64,000 nt of DNA, from the NCBI GenBank assembly GCA_033439795.1, contig JAUTDP010000001.1, positions 1,550,001-1,614,000 of the forward strand. Reading direction: 5' to 3'. A program made the translations under genes and the position numbers. The stretch is from Sordaria brevicollis (Eukaryota > Ascomycota > Sordariomycetes > Sordariales > Sordariaceae). Below the pieces are notes generated by a model that saw only the letters and a program-made list of their open reading frames with translations, was not told where the DNA came from and did not search any database. Positions 37,001 to 49,485 of this stretch are shown in pieces (positions within the stretch are counted from its first letter, which is position 1; the number at the start of each line of letters is the position of its first letter).

Positions 37001-39212
37001 TTCAATAGAATTAATTATAAATAATTATTATATACCCTATAAGAAATACAATTTTTATAATAAATTTTCGAATAGGTAGCGAATTTTATTAACGGACGAA
37101 AAGGTTCCCTTTTTTTCGATAATAAAATATCCGTTCCCTACGTTATAAAAGTTAAAATACTTTAAAGTTCCCCTCTCTCTTTAATTCTTTTTATCCTCTT
37201 TATTATTTTATTATACCGTAAATTAATTATAATTAAAAATATAATTACAATCGGCTTCGTTAATAATATTAATATCGTCGTTATAATAAAAATTACCGAA
37301 GAGAATTATAAAATACTTTAAACGGTATAGGAAATTTACTCCGAATAAGTAAGGGAAAGAAATATAGAATTTAAAGCGAATAAAACGGAATTAATATATT
37401 TTATACGGACGAAGGTATTAAGAACGGAAATTCTTTAATTCGGGGATATTATACTTCGACCGACAGAATTAATAAAATTCTTAAGCGTTTAATTAAATTA
37501 TAAATTTAATTATCGAATTTATACGGAGGTTATTAAAAAGAAAATAAAAATTTAAACGAATACGTTAATTCGGTTAATTATAAAAATTTAAGATTATTCT
37601 TTCGTTTATATAAGGGAAATTTATATTAAATATATTCGAAGCGCGATTATATATAAAACTTTAACTTTTTATTAACCGATAAAAATATATAATAAATTCC
37701 AAAAGATAATAATCGGATTAATTAAATACTAAATTAAATATTTAAAAGTCGTCGTTGGGGCGTATAAAGTTATATTAATATAGAATTTTAAAATGGAAAT
37801 TTTTTACCTACTATTCGACCTCTACTTTAATAAATAAATAAGGGCTTTCGAAGAAAAATTCGCCCGTACGGATTAGGTTAAATTTATCCGAAGAATAATA
37901 ATTTAAATAATTAATTATATTTAAATAAAACGAATAAAAAGTCGATTATTTATTAATAAACCGGAAAATAATATTATTAAAGCTAAATAGGCGGAAGAAT
38001 AAATATTAATAGAGAATTTTATAATAATTATAACGGGATTACCCTTAATAATAAGCGTACCTATTTAATTATTATAACCGCTAGAATTTTTAACCCTTAA
38101 TCGAAAAGTATAATTAGAAAACATTACGAAGAAAAAGTAAATATTACGCTATAATTATTAATTAATAATAATAGTAATTAAATTAAATCGGCGGTATAAA
38201 TTTATAATTATTAATTTCGACCCGAAATTTAATAATATTACGATAAAACGGTATATAATCGGTTAGAAAAAAAAAAAGTAGAAGAGAACCTAACTTTCAA
38301 AAAACGATAAAGATTATTATTTATTAACGAAAACGAAGAATTCCTTCTTCGTTTAAACGAAAATAGAAATAATTAATTTTAGGGCTTTTTTTTTTTAAAG
38401 GAGAATCCCTAATATTAATACCTTTATTTATTTATACGGATTAAAACGGGAAACGTTCTATTATATTACATTCGAATATTTTTAAATAATAAATACGTAA
38501 TTCGTAATAACCAATTAGCTATAAATATAAGAATAATTTTAAATTTATTTAAATAATAGAATTAAAGCCGAAAGAATTTTATTATAAACATTTCGGTTAA
38601 AACAATTAAATAAATACCGCTTAATAATCGAATTAAAAGAGGAGCGGCGAAACGAATTCGCTCGCTATTCTTAATTTTCTTTCCTTCCTTTTTTTTTACT
38701 TTTATTTATTAATATATTAGAACGAAGATAAGGGAGGATTTCTATTTAATTAAAAATTTATTAAACTACGAAAGCGACGATTTATTTAATTATTATTTTT
38801 TTTTACAATTAATTAAAACCTTTAATATTTTATTATTATCGGCGAATAAACGGTTCTACTCGTCGAATTAACGAATATATTAATATATAATATTAATTAT
38901 AAATTAATATTAAGCGAACTAATTATTATTAATAGGAATAGGACCGGTAAAACGAATAGCCGGCGAACTAATTTCTATCGGGGAATTACTACGGGAAAAT
39001 ATACGAATACCGCTACTATTCGGGGGAATTTTACTACTATTATTACGAAGTAAATTATTATTATTATTATAAGGTAAATTACTACTATTATTATAAGGGA
39101 TACTATTTAAAGGAATATAATTACCGATTAAATTATCCTTATTAGAAAGGAGGAATTCGTAATAACTTTTTTAGAAATAATCGTTGACCGATTATTTTCT
39201 ATAGCGAATAAA

Positions 39213-39416
39213 TTGTTTAAGGGTATTAATAAAGCCGTTATTAGTAAAGCGAAGGCGAATCGCGCTAGCGAATTCTTTAACGATAATACGGAAACGGATA
39301 AAATAATCGTAGAATTCATTATTAATCGGGTCTTTATTAATAACCTTCTCCTAAAAAGTATTATAAAAATCGTAGAAATTATAAAATATATCGATTATAT
39401 AATACAAAATTATTAA
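39213..39416 (+). pseudogene. LINE G tail: open fragment of a downstream coding frame
   Basis: 67 codons, MFKGINKAVISKAKANRASE onwards. The same frame is readable in F (31850-32050) and L (60800-61000), so it is a genuine coding relic and not random. It lies about 1.6 kb downstream of the RT core, either as the C-terminal end of ORF2 or as a separate small ORF; upstream and downstream stops prevent a decision. No domain recognised. Confidence 0.45.
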
Positions 39417-40269
39417 AATATATTAAATAACCTAATTAAATTTATTTAAAAACGAATTAAAATAAAAAACGTTAATAATATAAAAAATAATAATTTATTC
39501 AAATAATTAAAAATATAATAAATCGATTTAATAATAACCTTTATATAAATATTATAATTCGGGACGGTTAAAAAAGCGAAAAGGGCTTTAATTAATTAGA
39601 GGGTATAAGCGAAATATAGAAGAATATAAATATAGCTTCGGAAAGGTTAATATAAGGATAAAACGTAGCGGAAAGAGGATTTACCCTTTTTCTAATATAT
39701 AAAAGAATTTATTATTAATAAAACGTTTAATAATACGTTTAAAATTAATTTTAATACCAATATTAATTATATTAAATATAAAAGTCGGCGAAAAAAAGCG
39801 AAGGGGAAACGAATTTTCGCCTTTATTTTCATTAAAAGTTTTTATTATTTTACAGAACGCTTTAGCGTATTTTTAACGGAGAATAACTATTTCGAATCGA
39901 TTATTATTATTAAAGGAAGGAAAAATTTAAAAAAATTCGAAGGGATAGGGGGTTTTTATATTTAAAGGAAAAAAATCTTTACGTTAATATAAACCGTAAT
40001 AGAAACGTAACTATAATAAGGGGAGGAAGAAAATAAAAAAAATAAAAGAAAATTTAATAATTAGGAGGTTTAATAGTAATTAAAAGGATAAATAAGCGGA
40101 AAAATAGAAGGCGGAAAGCGGTAATAAATAAAGGATAGGATAGTAAATTAAAAAAGCGGAGCGGTTTAATATTCTAACGTAATAATAAATAAAAGGAATA
40201 AAACGGATATTAATCGCGTTAGCGGTAAGTATATACTATAATCGTAGAACGTTGAAGAAGTGGCGCGGA

Positions 40270-40407
40270 TAGGTCTACGCCGAGAAATATAGCCGGGGTT
40301 TTTATTTAGGGCGCTTAACGCCTACAATTTCATCCTACGGGGAATTGGAGATAAACCCTATACTATATTAGCGCTATAAATTTAGCTAGGGAATAAGAAT
40401 CTTACTT
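40270..40407 (+). other. Conserved 3' terminal block and CTTA tail of the LINE family
   Basis: The last about 140 bp (AGCCGGGGTTTTTAT, then GCGCTTAACGCCTAC, then ATATTAGCGCTATA, then the CTTACTT tail) are less mutated than the body and near-identical in C, D, E, F, I, J and L. Such 3' ends are what the reverse transcriptase of a LINE recognises to start copying. The short CTTA/ACTT repeats vary from one unit to about three between copies. Confidence 0.65.
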
Positions 40408-41190
40408 AAAGGAGTACGGATATAATTTTAAAAAAATTAATATAAGGATAAAACGTAATAAAGGGAGGATTTACCTTTTTTTTAATATATAAAGGAATTT
40501 ATTATTAATAAAGAATTTAATAATATATTCGAAATTAATTTTAATATCGGTATTAATTATATTAAATATAGGGGTTAGTAAAAAAGGGTAAAGGGGAAAC
40601 GAATTTTCGCCTTTATTTTCGTCGGAGGTTTTTATTATTTTATAGAACGCTTTAACGCGTTTTTAACGGGGAATAATTATTTCGAATCGATTATTATTAT
40701 TAATAAAGGAAAGAAAAATTTAAAAAGACCTAAGGGATAAAGGGTTTTTATATTTAAGGAAGGAAGTCCTTACGTTAATATAAACTGTAATAGGGATATA
40801 ACTATTATAAAAGGGGTAAAAGAAAATAAAAGGAATAAAAAAAAATTTAACGGTTAAAAGGTTTAAAGGATAAATAGACGGGAGAATAGAAAGCGGAAGG
40901 CGGTAATAAATAAAAAGACGGGATAGCAAATTAAAAAAGCGGAATAATTTAATATTCTAATATAATAATAAATAGAAGGGATAAAATAAATATTAATTAT
41001 ATTAACGGTAAATATATACCGCGATCGTAAAACGCTAAAAAAGCGGCGCGGATAAGTCTACGCCGGGAAATATAGCCGGGGTTTTTATCCGGGGCGTTTA
41101 ACGCTTACGGTTTCATCCTACGGAGAATCGGAAATAGACCCCATACTATATTAGCGCTATAGATTTAGCTAGGGAATAAAAATCTTACTT
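40408..41190 (+). mobile_element. LINE copy C, segment 4 (3' end)
   Basis: C resumes with G's second TSD copy and runs to the family 3' end AAAAATCTTACTT at 41190. The next base begins minus-strand LINE H in the middle of its ORF2, so C probably inserted into H. H's missing 3' part is not seen at C's left edge, where an LTR-like sequence lies instead. Confidence 0.85.
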
Positions 41191-44100
41191 TATCCGGAAA
41201 TATTCGAATATAATATAATAGAACGTTTTTCGTTTTAATTTATACGAATAAATAAGGGTATTAATATTAGGGATTCTCCTTTAAAAAAAGAAAGCCCTAA
41301 AGCCGATTACCTCCGTTTTCGTTTAAACGAAGAGGGAATTTTTCGCTTTCGTTAATAAATAATAATCCTTATTATCTTCCGAAAGTTAAATTTTTTTCCG
41401 CTTTTTCTTTTTTTAACCGATTATATACCGTTTTATTATAATATTATTAAATTTCGGGTCGAAATTAATAATTATAAATTTATACCGCCGATTTAATTTA
41501 ATTACCGTTATTATTAATTAATAATTATAGTGCAATATTTATTTTCTCTTTATAATATCTTTTAATTATACCTCTCGATTAAGGGTTGAAAATTCTAGCG
41601 GCTATAATAATTAAACGGATACGTTTATTACCGGGGGCAATTTTATTATAATTGCTATAAAATTTTCTAATAATATTTATTCCTCTACCTATTTAATTTT
41701 AGCGGTATTATTTTCTAGTTTATTAATAAATAATCGACCTCTTATTCGTTTTATTTAAATATAATTAATTATTTAAATTACTATTCTTCGGACGAATTTA
41801 ATTTAATCCGTACGGGCGAATTTCTCTTCGAAAACCTTTACCCGTTTATTAAAATAAAGGTCGAATAGCGGGTAAAGAATTTCCGTTTTAAAATTCTATA
41901 TTAACGTAATTTTATACGCCCCGGCGACGATTTTTAAATATTTAATCTAATATTTAATTAATCCGATTATTATCCTTCGGGGTTTATTATATATTTTTAT
42001 CGATTAATAAAAAATTAAAGTTCTATACATAATTATATTTCGAATATATTTAATATAAATTTCCTTTATATAAATAAAAGAATAATTTTAAATTTTTACG
42101 GTTAATTAAATTAACGTACTCGTTTAAATTTTTATTTTCTTTTTAATAGCCTCCGTATAGGCTCAATAATTAAATTTATAATTTAATTAAATATTTAAAA
42201 ATTTTATCGATTTTATCGGTCGAAATATAATATCCCCGAATTAGAAAATTTCCGTTTTTAATACCCTCGTACGCGTAAAATATATTAATTCCGTTTTATT
42301 CGCTTCGAATTTTATACTTTTCTCCCTTACTTATTCGGAATAAATTTCTTATACCGTTTAAAGTATTTTATAATTCTCTTCGGTAATTTTTATTACAACA
42401 ATAATATTAATATTATCGGCGAAGCCGATTATAATTATATTTTTAATTATAATTAATTTATAATATAATAAAGTAATAAAAAGGATAAAAAGAATTAGGG
42501 AGAGGGGAAAGCCTTAGGGTATTCTAATTTTTATAGCGTAGGGAGCGGATATTTTATCGTCGAAAAAAAAGGAATTTCTTCGTCCGTTAACGAAATTCGC
42601 TATTTATTCGAAAATTTATTATAGGAACTATATTTTCTATAGGGTATATAATAATTATTTATAATTAATTCTATTAAATACATTTTTAAAATTAAAGAGT
42701 ATTAGTAATATAATAATTCCGAATTTTTAGATTATATATATAATATCCGTAAAAATATAGATAGTAAATTTAATCGAACAATTTATTCGATTATTTATTT
42801 AACCCTTTAATAGGAAGTTAAATTCTTTTATAATTTAGGTAAATCTTTTAGTAATAAGCGTTTCGAAGATTTTCCTAATATTATTTAATAGTGAAATTAG
42901 CTTCTACGCGCCTATTAATTTTTATTAAACGGCGGTTTTTTTTAGCTTTTTAAAAATAATTACCTTTATATTTTTAAACTATTATAGGAAATATTTAAAA
43001 CGAAAATTCGTAACCGTAAAAATAATTATAACCTTTAGGAATAATTCCCTATAAATTTTTAAAAATCTATTTAAATATTAATTAACGTCCGGTATTTTAT
43101 TCGGAATTATCCGAAATAAAATATTCTAAATATCTTCTTCGGTAATTAATTCGTTAATAAATAATAAATTGCTAATATTTAAAGGAAGGGTTTAATTAAA
43201 TAAATAATTTATAAGGACGGTTACTTTCGGGAAGAAATATTTAACGAAAATATTCGCTTTATTATTATAATCTTCGATTTTTTCTATTCCTTTATATTAT
43301 TTAAAAATTAAGAATTTAAGCGGGTTTATTAATAAATAGTTTTGGGTATAGGCTTATTTTTCGAGGGTTTAAAATTTATTTAAATTTTTTAACGCCCTTT
43401 TAACGCTTTTTCGCTATATTATTTACTAAATTTTCGTATTAATTCTTTTTTTCTTTATAAATATTTCTACGAATTTTATTTAATTCGAAGATATCTTTTC
43501 CCTATATTATTTATATTACTTCTATTTTATATTTTTCGTCGTTATTTTATATTTTAATATCTATTATTTCGTTTTTTTCCTTCGATTTTTCTTCTAGTAC
43601 GGGACGAATTCTTTTATTATATTTATAAATTCTTTATCGAATTTATCGAATATAAATTCTAATTCCTCTTTTATATCGATTTTCGCCGGGATTGAAATCC
43701 ATTATAATACCGCTTTTCGTACCTTTTCCGTATTTATTAAATTTTAATTATAACCTTCTTTTATTTCTACTTTCCTAACTTTTCTTTTAATATAAATTTA
43801 AATTTCTTAAAAATAATAATCCGAACCGATTTATTTATATTATTACGCCCCCTAATATTTAATTTCAATTTTTAATATTATTTATATATAATCGATTATT
43901 CTATTTCTTTCTTCTTATATTATATTATTTATACGGGTCGGTTCCCCTTTAAAAGTAACGAATTATATACATTACCGTCGTATTTATATAAAAAATTTCT
44001 CGGCTCTTAAGTTAATTTTATTTTCTAAATTTTAATTAGGATAATAGAAATTAAAATCCCCGACGACTATAATTTAATATTTTACCGGGGGTTTTTCTTC

Positions 44101-45106
44101 GAAAAATTTAAAGAGGGGAAACCCTTATTCGTATTCCGGTATTCTATACGTTTTAATAGGGGAATAAATCGAATAAATAATTAATAATTCCTTTAAATTT
44201 TTAAACGTTATAAAGGCCTAATTTTTTTTAACGTAGAAATTTAAATCCTTAAAATTCTATTTCTTATTTATATAAATAATTACCTTCCCCTTTTCTAAAT
44301 AATTTATTCTAATATATTTATTACTTTATAAATAATAAATATCCTCGTTTAAATTCTTACCCGGCTTTTAAATCGCTATAATATTATAAATCTCTTCCTA
44401 TTTAAATAATAATTTCCTTCTTTCGTATAATTTCCCTATATTTTAATAAAATATTTTTAATCGGATTATTAATTATTTTATAAAAGAATATTTTTTAGCC
44501 CTATAGGTAGAATAGGAGCGGGAATTTTTTCTTTTTAAGTAGCCGGTTTAATAATAATAATTAAACCGGCGCCGTTCCGAATACCCGAGCCTTAAAAATT
44601 CGTAAATACGTTTATCGGGCTTTTAATTATTAATTTTAGTTTAATAAAAAGCCCGCCGATCCGTTTACGGGTATAACTTTTATTTCTACTTTTAAATTCC
44701 CTCTTACGAATAATAATAATATAAATAGTAAAGGGGGTATTAAGGAGATTAATATCTTTATCGTCCTTTACCGCCGTTAATTCTAATATAATATTTCTTT
44801 TAAAGTCCTTCTAGTACGTAAAAGAGCGTAGCTTCTCGGCGTACGCTATAGTAGCCTTCGCAATTACTTTCTTAAAAATAGGGTATACCTTCTTTTCGAA
44901 GGCGTAATGCCTATACTTTCTATACAAAGCGTAGAAAATTAGCGATTTATCCTCGTTAAATAGGTAGTCCGCCTCTCTAAAGCGGTCCCTACCGTATTTA
45001 TCCTTACCGCAGCGTCTATAGACGTTGGCGTTACAGCAGAACTTCCCCAAGTGTCCTACGCCCCAGCAAGTGAAACACTGCTGGATATTGGCCGAGGAGG
45101 TGAACG
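41191..45106 (-). mobile_element. LINE copy H, truncated at both sides
   Basis: Minus-strand LINE, collinear with the reverse of G from its late ORF2 (41191) through RT (about 42380-42660) and endonuclease (about 44040) to ORF1 at 45106. The 3' end was cut off by C. The 5' end stops within ORF1 just before the zinc knuckles, typical 5' truncation. The last about 120 bp at the 5' side keep CA/TG dinucleotides and readable codons, in contrast to the rest. Confidence 0.85.
44811..45106 (-). pseudogene. LINE H ORF1 fragment with CCHC zinc knuckle
   Basis: Open on the minus strand from the truncated 5' end. Residues read CFTCWGVGHLGKFC, a C-x2-C-x4-H-x4-C retroviral-type zinc knuckle, followed by CNANVYRRCGKDKYGRDRF, a possible second partial knuckle, then YAEKLRSF. 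Such knuckles bind the element RNA in the ORF1 protein. This is the best preserved coding piece of the LINE family in the window, because this edge escaped RIP. The methionine at 45050 is internal, not a start. The frame continues downstream in relic form (as in copy I at 49297-49485). Confidence 0.75.
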
Positions 45107-45129
45107 AATAAACTTAAATAGAAAATAAA

Positions 45130-45199
45130 ATATAAGTATAAGTATAAGTATAAATATAGGTATAAATATAGGTATAGGTATAAATATAGGTATAGGTAA
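45130..45199 (+). repeat. GTATAA/GTATAG hexanucleotide repeat
   Basis: About eleven imperfect six-base units (GTATAA, GTATAG, ATATAG) in tandem, beginning 24 bp beyond the truncated 5' end of LINE H. A simple repeat; no function evident. Confidence 0.85.
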
Positions 45200-45349
45200 A
45201 TATATACTTATTTATAAATAATACTTTATAGCTATATTATAGGGTATTAGCAACGAATTTTAGGATGCCGGGTATACTGTAATTTAGTACGTATACTATT
45301 AATAGAGTACGACGAAATAGGTTAATGATTAATATTATAGAATATACTA

Positions 45350-47830
45350 TATATAATAAAAGAGATAAATTAGTAATTGGATAATGGATTCGTCGTATAT
45401 TTATCCTATTAATAAAATTCGGTCGGATATACGTATCGGTTATAGAATTTAGGATATTGAATTCCGATTTTTCGATTTCCTTAGTCTTTTTAACGTTATA
45501 TTCCTTATCCTCTTCGTAAATTAAATTATCGATTAAATTGGGTATATCCCTAATAATTTGCTAGATTTATATAATTAATTTAAAGTCGTCGATAGATTAT
45601 AAATTAAATAATATAAATCGAATAATTTAAATAATATATTCGTATTCGAGGATTTTTATTTCGATATCTTTACCGTTCGTTGTCTTAGCGATTTTCTTAA
45701 GGAATTTATCGTTTAATATTATTAATATTTATTTAATTAATTCCGACTTTACGATACCGGTATTGGGTTTTATATATTAAATTCTATAACTTATATATAT
45801 TATATACGGTAGGCTGCCCTATTATCTAGGTATAATATATATAATATATTTATAGTGCTTGTATTTATAGTTATAATATTTATAGTTGTAGTGCCTATAC
45901 CTAACGGGCGCTAAGACTTCGATTCAAGGGTAAAACTTATTTATAATATTTCTCTTCTATTAGTGTATTTAAAAGATTAGGAGGATTATATTATTCGTAT
46001 AGCTCCCTATAGTATATACTTAAATATATATTTAGCCGAAGAATTTTAGTAATATATACCCTAATTTTTTTAGGGAGGGGGACCTTTATAGCCGCCGTAA
46101 TTACTATACCGGCTTCTTTATCTTTAACGATAATATTTTTAGTATTATTATCGGTATTATCCTCTTTATTATTAGGACCGCTCGTTATAATTGTCCTAAT
46201 TAATAACCGACGTAATTTTTATAATAGAAGACAATTTAATTTATTACGTAATTAGAATAGATTTTTCCCTCTCTTTAGGTTATTAACTATAGTTTTAACG
46301 GCTGTATAGTATAATTTAGTATATTAATTTCTAGTTATTAAAATATATTTATCTATTTTTTCGTATTTAAATTGGGTACTTCTAATATTTATTAATATAT
46401 AAATATTCTAGGCTATAGTAATTAATACTTTAGTAAAGCCGCTAAATAATTTAATATCTATAATACGAGCCTCTTCTTTATTTTCTTAACTTTCATTTCG
46501 GTCTAGTTGAATAATAGATTTCTAGGCCTCTTATATATTTTTTTAAATATGGTCCTTACGAAGTTATACTATAAATAAGGGTAGTGTAATAATAGACTAT
46601 TTGGCGTGATTATTAAAGGTATAATTACTAAGGTATGAAATAAGGGAAGGTAGAGAAATCTAGCTAAGTGGGAATGGCCAATGCCGGATTATTATATTAT
46701 ATTCTATACGTACTTTTAATATAAAGAATATATTTAATAATATTTTATATATTTCGGTAATAATGCTTTTATATTTTAAATGTACTAGATTTGGTGGCCG
46801 TATTTGAATAATATCGAATACCGGGGTTAAATCGAATAATATAAATCGATTTATTAAAATACCCCATTGGGTACGGTATACTATTTAATTACCTTTACCG
46901 GTTATATTGACTTTAAACTCGTATTTTATCTACATATATTAATGATAATATTTATTTATTAATATATAAGGAAAATTATTAAGAATATTCTATTAATTAA
47001 TAATGTAATTTAGATTAATAAAGTAAAATCGATAGAATTTATAATTAATTATATTAATAATATTAGTATTTTAATTTTACTGCAGTATATCGCTAGTATA
47101 ATATAGAATAAATATTAATATTAAGGTTAATTTACTTTAAATTTGTATTATAATTATACCTTTATTTAATAGTATAAGGTATCCGAAAGCTTTAATAACG
47201 TTATTAAATATAGATATATACGGTCTTAAAATAATAGGAAAAATATTACTATTTTATATTCGAATATAGTATAATAGGCCCGCCGGAAATTGGTAAACGC
47301 TTATTATAAATTTATATATATTATAATATATATTAAAGCCGTCGATAAATATAAATATAAGATAGTTAAGTATTTTAAGACCGCTATAAATTTAATCCCA
47401 ATAATTTTCGAATATTATACAACTAAACTCCTTAATTTTTAATTAAGCTCTTAGCGGCGGCGTAAATAAAAGAGGAAAAATTTTCATTCTAATATTATTA
47501 GTTAAAGAGTTAGTATTAAATTATTTATCGATTTAGTATTTATTTATATTATACTATCGGGCAATATCGAAAATACAACGTACGAAATAATAACTACTTT
47601 TCTACTCGATATTTGGTTCGGTCGTATACTTTTTAAATTATCGTTTTTCCTTCTTCTATTTACCCGTTAGTATAGGTAGACTCGGATTATTAAAATTGTT
47701 GTTATTAAAGTAATTAATAATAATAGGTATAAATTAGTCGGCCTAAATTTAAAGAATCTAATCCTTTTTATCGAATTGTATAATTAATTCGTAATTTTCA
47801 AAGATTATATTTTAATTAACTTAGTAATAT
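45350..47830 (-). pseudogene. Plavaka/CACTA-like transposase relic, main part
   Basis: A minus-strand frame stays coherent over about 600 codons with stops at Trp/Gln positions. Readable pieces in order: IFIDGFNIYYNIYKF (about 47340), YQFPAGLLYYIRI, IILRPYISIFNNVIKAFGY, LYYTSDILQ (about 47090), FDLTPVFDIIQIRPPNLVHL (about 46810), IIRHWPFPLS (about 46680), YLSNYTFNNHAK (about 46620). This order fits the uncharacterised fungal transposases of the Plavaka/CACTA type (F-x-D-G-F...CYxGDMPQ...RPPDxxHSE...HWPFPP...YSLSEHARW). The family call is from memory of these motifs. Near 45350-45790 a second frame (IVKSELI, NDKFLKKIAKTTNGKDIEI) is better than the first, so there is a frameshift or a second ORF. 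No terminal inverted repeats were found. Confidence 0.55.
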
Positions 47831-48437
47831 TTATAATAGAAATTAGCTTTAGAACCGGAAACGCCGATTTCTGGTCGAGGAGCACTCTAAAACGAAAATC
47901 GATAACGGGAATCGACTTAGGAGGGTCTTTTACGTCCTTTGCGATATCCCGCGACGATTATAGCGACGATAATATATCGTTACTACCGATAACGATTAAT
48001 AGCGGTAATTATAAATTCGAAAATAGCGTCCATAACCCGCTCGTAAGATTTTTAATATATAACGACCTTAATGCAACGTACGCTACGAAAATTTCGGAAA
48101 AAATATAAAAGGATAATAAAATTATAAAGAAATTTATTATTAAAGCGAATAAATTTTTGGACTATAACGCTATTTTATTTGAGGATTATAATTAGGTTCG
48201 TAAATTATTTAACGAATATACGAAAATCCTTGCGAAAAAAAGTAGGGCAATACGCCTTAAAATTAATAAGGTTAATAACGATTAAATTATTATTAAAAAG
48301 GATTTCGACGATTTAAAGAAGACGATTCTATAAGAATTATAAAAGAACGTTAAAGAAGCGCCGAAAATATAGGCCGGAATTATAAAGGATATTTTTCTTA
48401 AAACCGGATTTATCCTTTAATATATTATAATTATTAT

Positions 48438-48443
48438 CCCCCC
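48438..48443 (+). repeat. C6 tract in LINE I ORF1
   Basis: Shortest version of the variable ORF1 poly-C tract. Confidence 0.9.
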
Positions 48444-49296
48444 TTTAAAAATATTCCCTATTAATTACGATTATAACCTCTTTATTCGAAATATTATAAT
48501 CGATATTTAATATTTAAAACGGACGAACGAAGAAATTAAAATTTAAATTGAAAAAATATTTCGCGATTTAAAAATTGATACCCTTAATATTATATAAACC
48601 GTTATAAAATTATTTATAATTGGAAATTATAGAATTATATTCGATAATATTATACGTAAATAATATTAATAATATTAAATTTAAATTAAAAAAGTTTTTA
48701 GTAAAAAAGCGTTTATATTTTTAAATATTATTACGTTAATTATTAAAGGGTTCCCCTAAACGAAGATTGCCGAATATATAAAAATAGAGGATATTATTTA
48801 TAAAATATAATAAACGAACCCGAACGTTTTTAAAATTAAAATACATTTGTAGAAAAAGAAAATTAGCGAGGATAGGGGATTCCTTATAATAAAGGTTACG
48901 ATTATAAAAGTAGCCGAAATTCTTTATAAAAAATTCCTCTTCTAAAAAAGCGGCGTATATATTTACGAACCGTTTATTCCTTCGGTTAATATTTCATAAT
49001 ATTTTATTTATTAGGGCGTAGGATATTTAGGGAAATTCTACCGTAATATTAATATTTATAAACGTTATAATAAGGATAAATATAATAAGGATTATTTTAG
49101 AAAAGCGAATTACCTATTTAACGAAGATAAATTATTAATTTTATATACTTTATATAAAAAATATAAATATTATACTTTTAAAAAGAAGCTATACCCTATT
49201 TTTAAGAAAATTATTATAAAGGCTATTATAATATACATTAAGAAGCTACGTTCTTTTATATACCGGAAGGACCCTAAAAGAAGTATTATATTAAAA

Positions 49297-49485
49297 TTGG
49301 CGGCGGTAAAAATTGATAAAGATATTAATCTCCCTAATGCCCCCCCTACCGTTTATATTATTATTATTCGTAAAAGGGAATTTAAAAATAAAAATAAAAG
49401 CCGTATTCGTAAACGGATTAACGGGCCTTTTATTAAACCGAAATTAATAATTAAAGGCTTAATAAACGTATTTACGAATTTTTAG
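49297..49485 (+). pseudogene. LINE I ORF1, open C-terminal fragment
   Basis: 62 codons including NLPNAPPTVYIIIIRKREF and a Lys/Arg-rich stretch (KNKNKSRIRKRI). The same frame follows the zinc-knuckle frame in copy H, so this is the basic C-terminal part of ORF1. The methionine is not a real start. Basic residues fit RNA binding. Confidence 0.55.

Larger units (their letters stand above)
33443..40407 (+). mobile_element. LINE copy G, full length and uninterrupted (reference copy)
   Basis: 6965 bp from AAACTACTTTAGAATTGG to AATCTTACTT, flanked by a perfect 15-bp duplication AAAGGAGTACGGATA (33428-33442 and 40408-40422). It is the only complete copy without an internal insertion and gives the family layout: about 57 nt leader; ORF1 about 33500-35220, poly-C at offset 600 and zinc-knuckle region at about 34580-34700; ORF2 from about 35280 with endonuclease (NFNLYYPN at about 35620-35645) and RT (about 36950-37300); a long tail with a further coding-like stretch; and a GC-richer 3' terminal block. 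Both ORFs are ruined by RIP. Confidence 0.9.

Noticed and set aside
39128..39319. 63-codon minus-strand open frame, with similar ones at 40720-40929 and 61647-61835
   Set aside because: All are antisense to the LINE 3' tail and not conserved between copies.
45130..45199. Tandem hexamer considered as a CRISPR or centromere-type array
   Set aside because: The units are six bases without spacers and the array is only 70 bp. It is a simple repeat.
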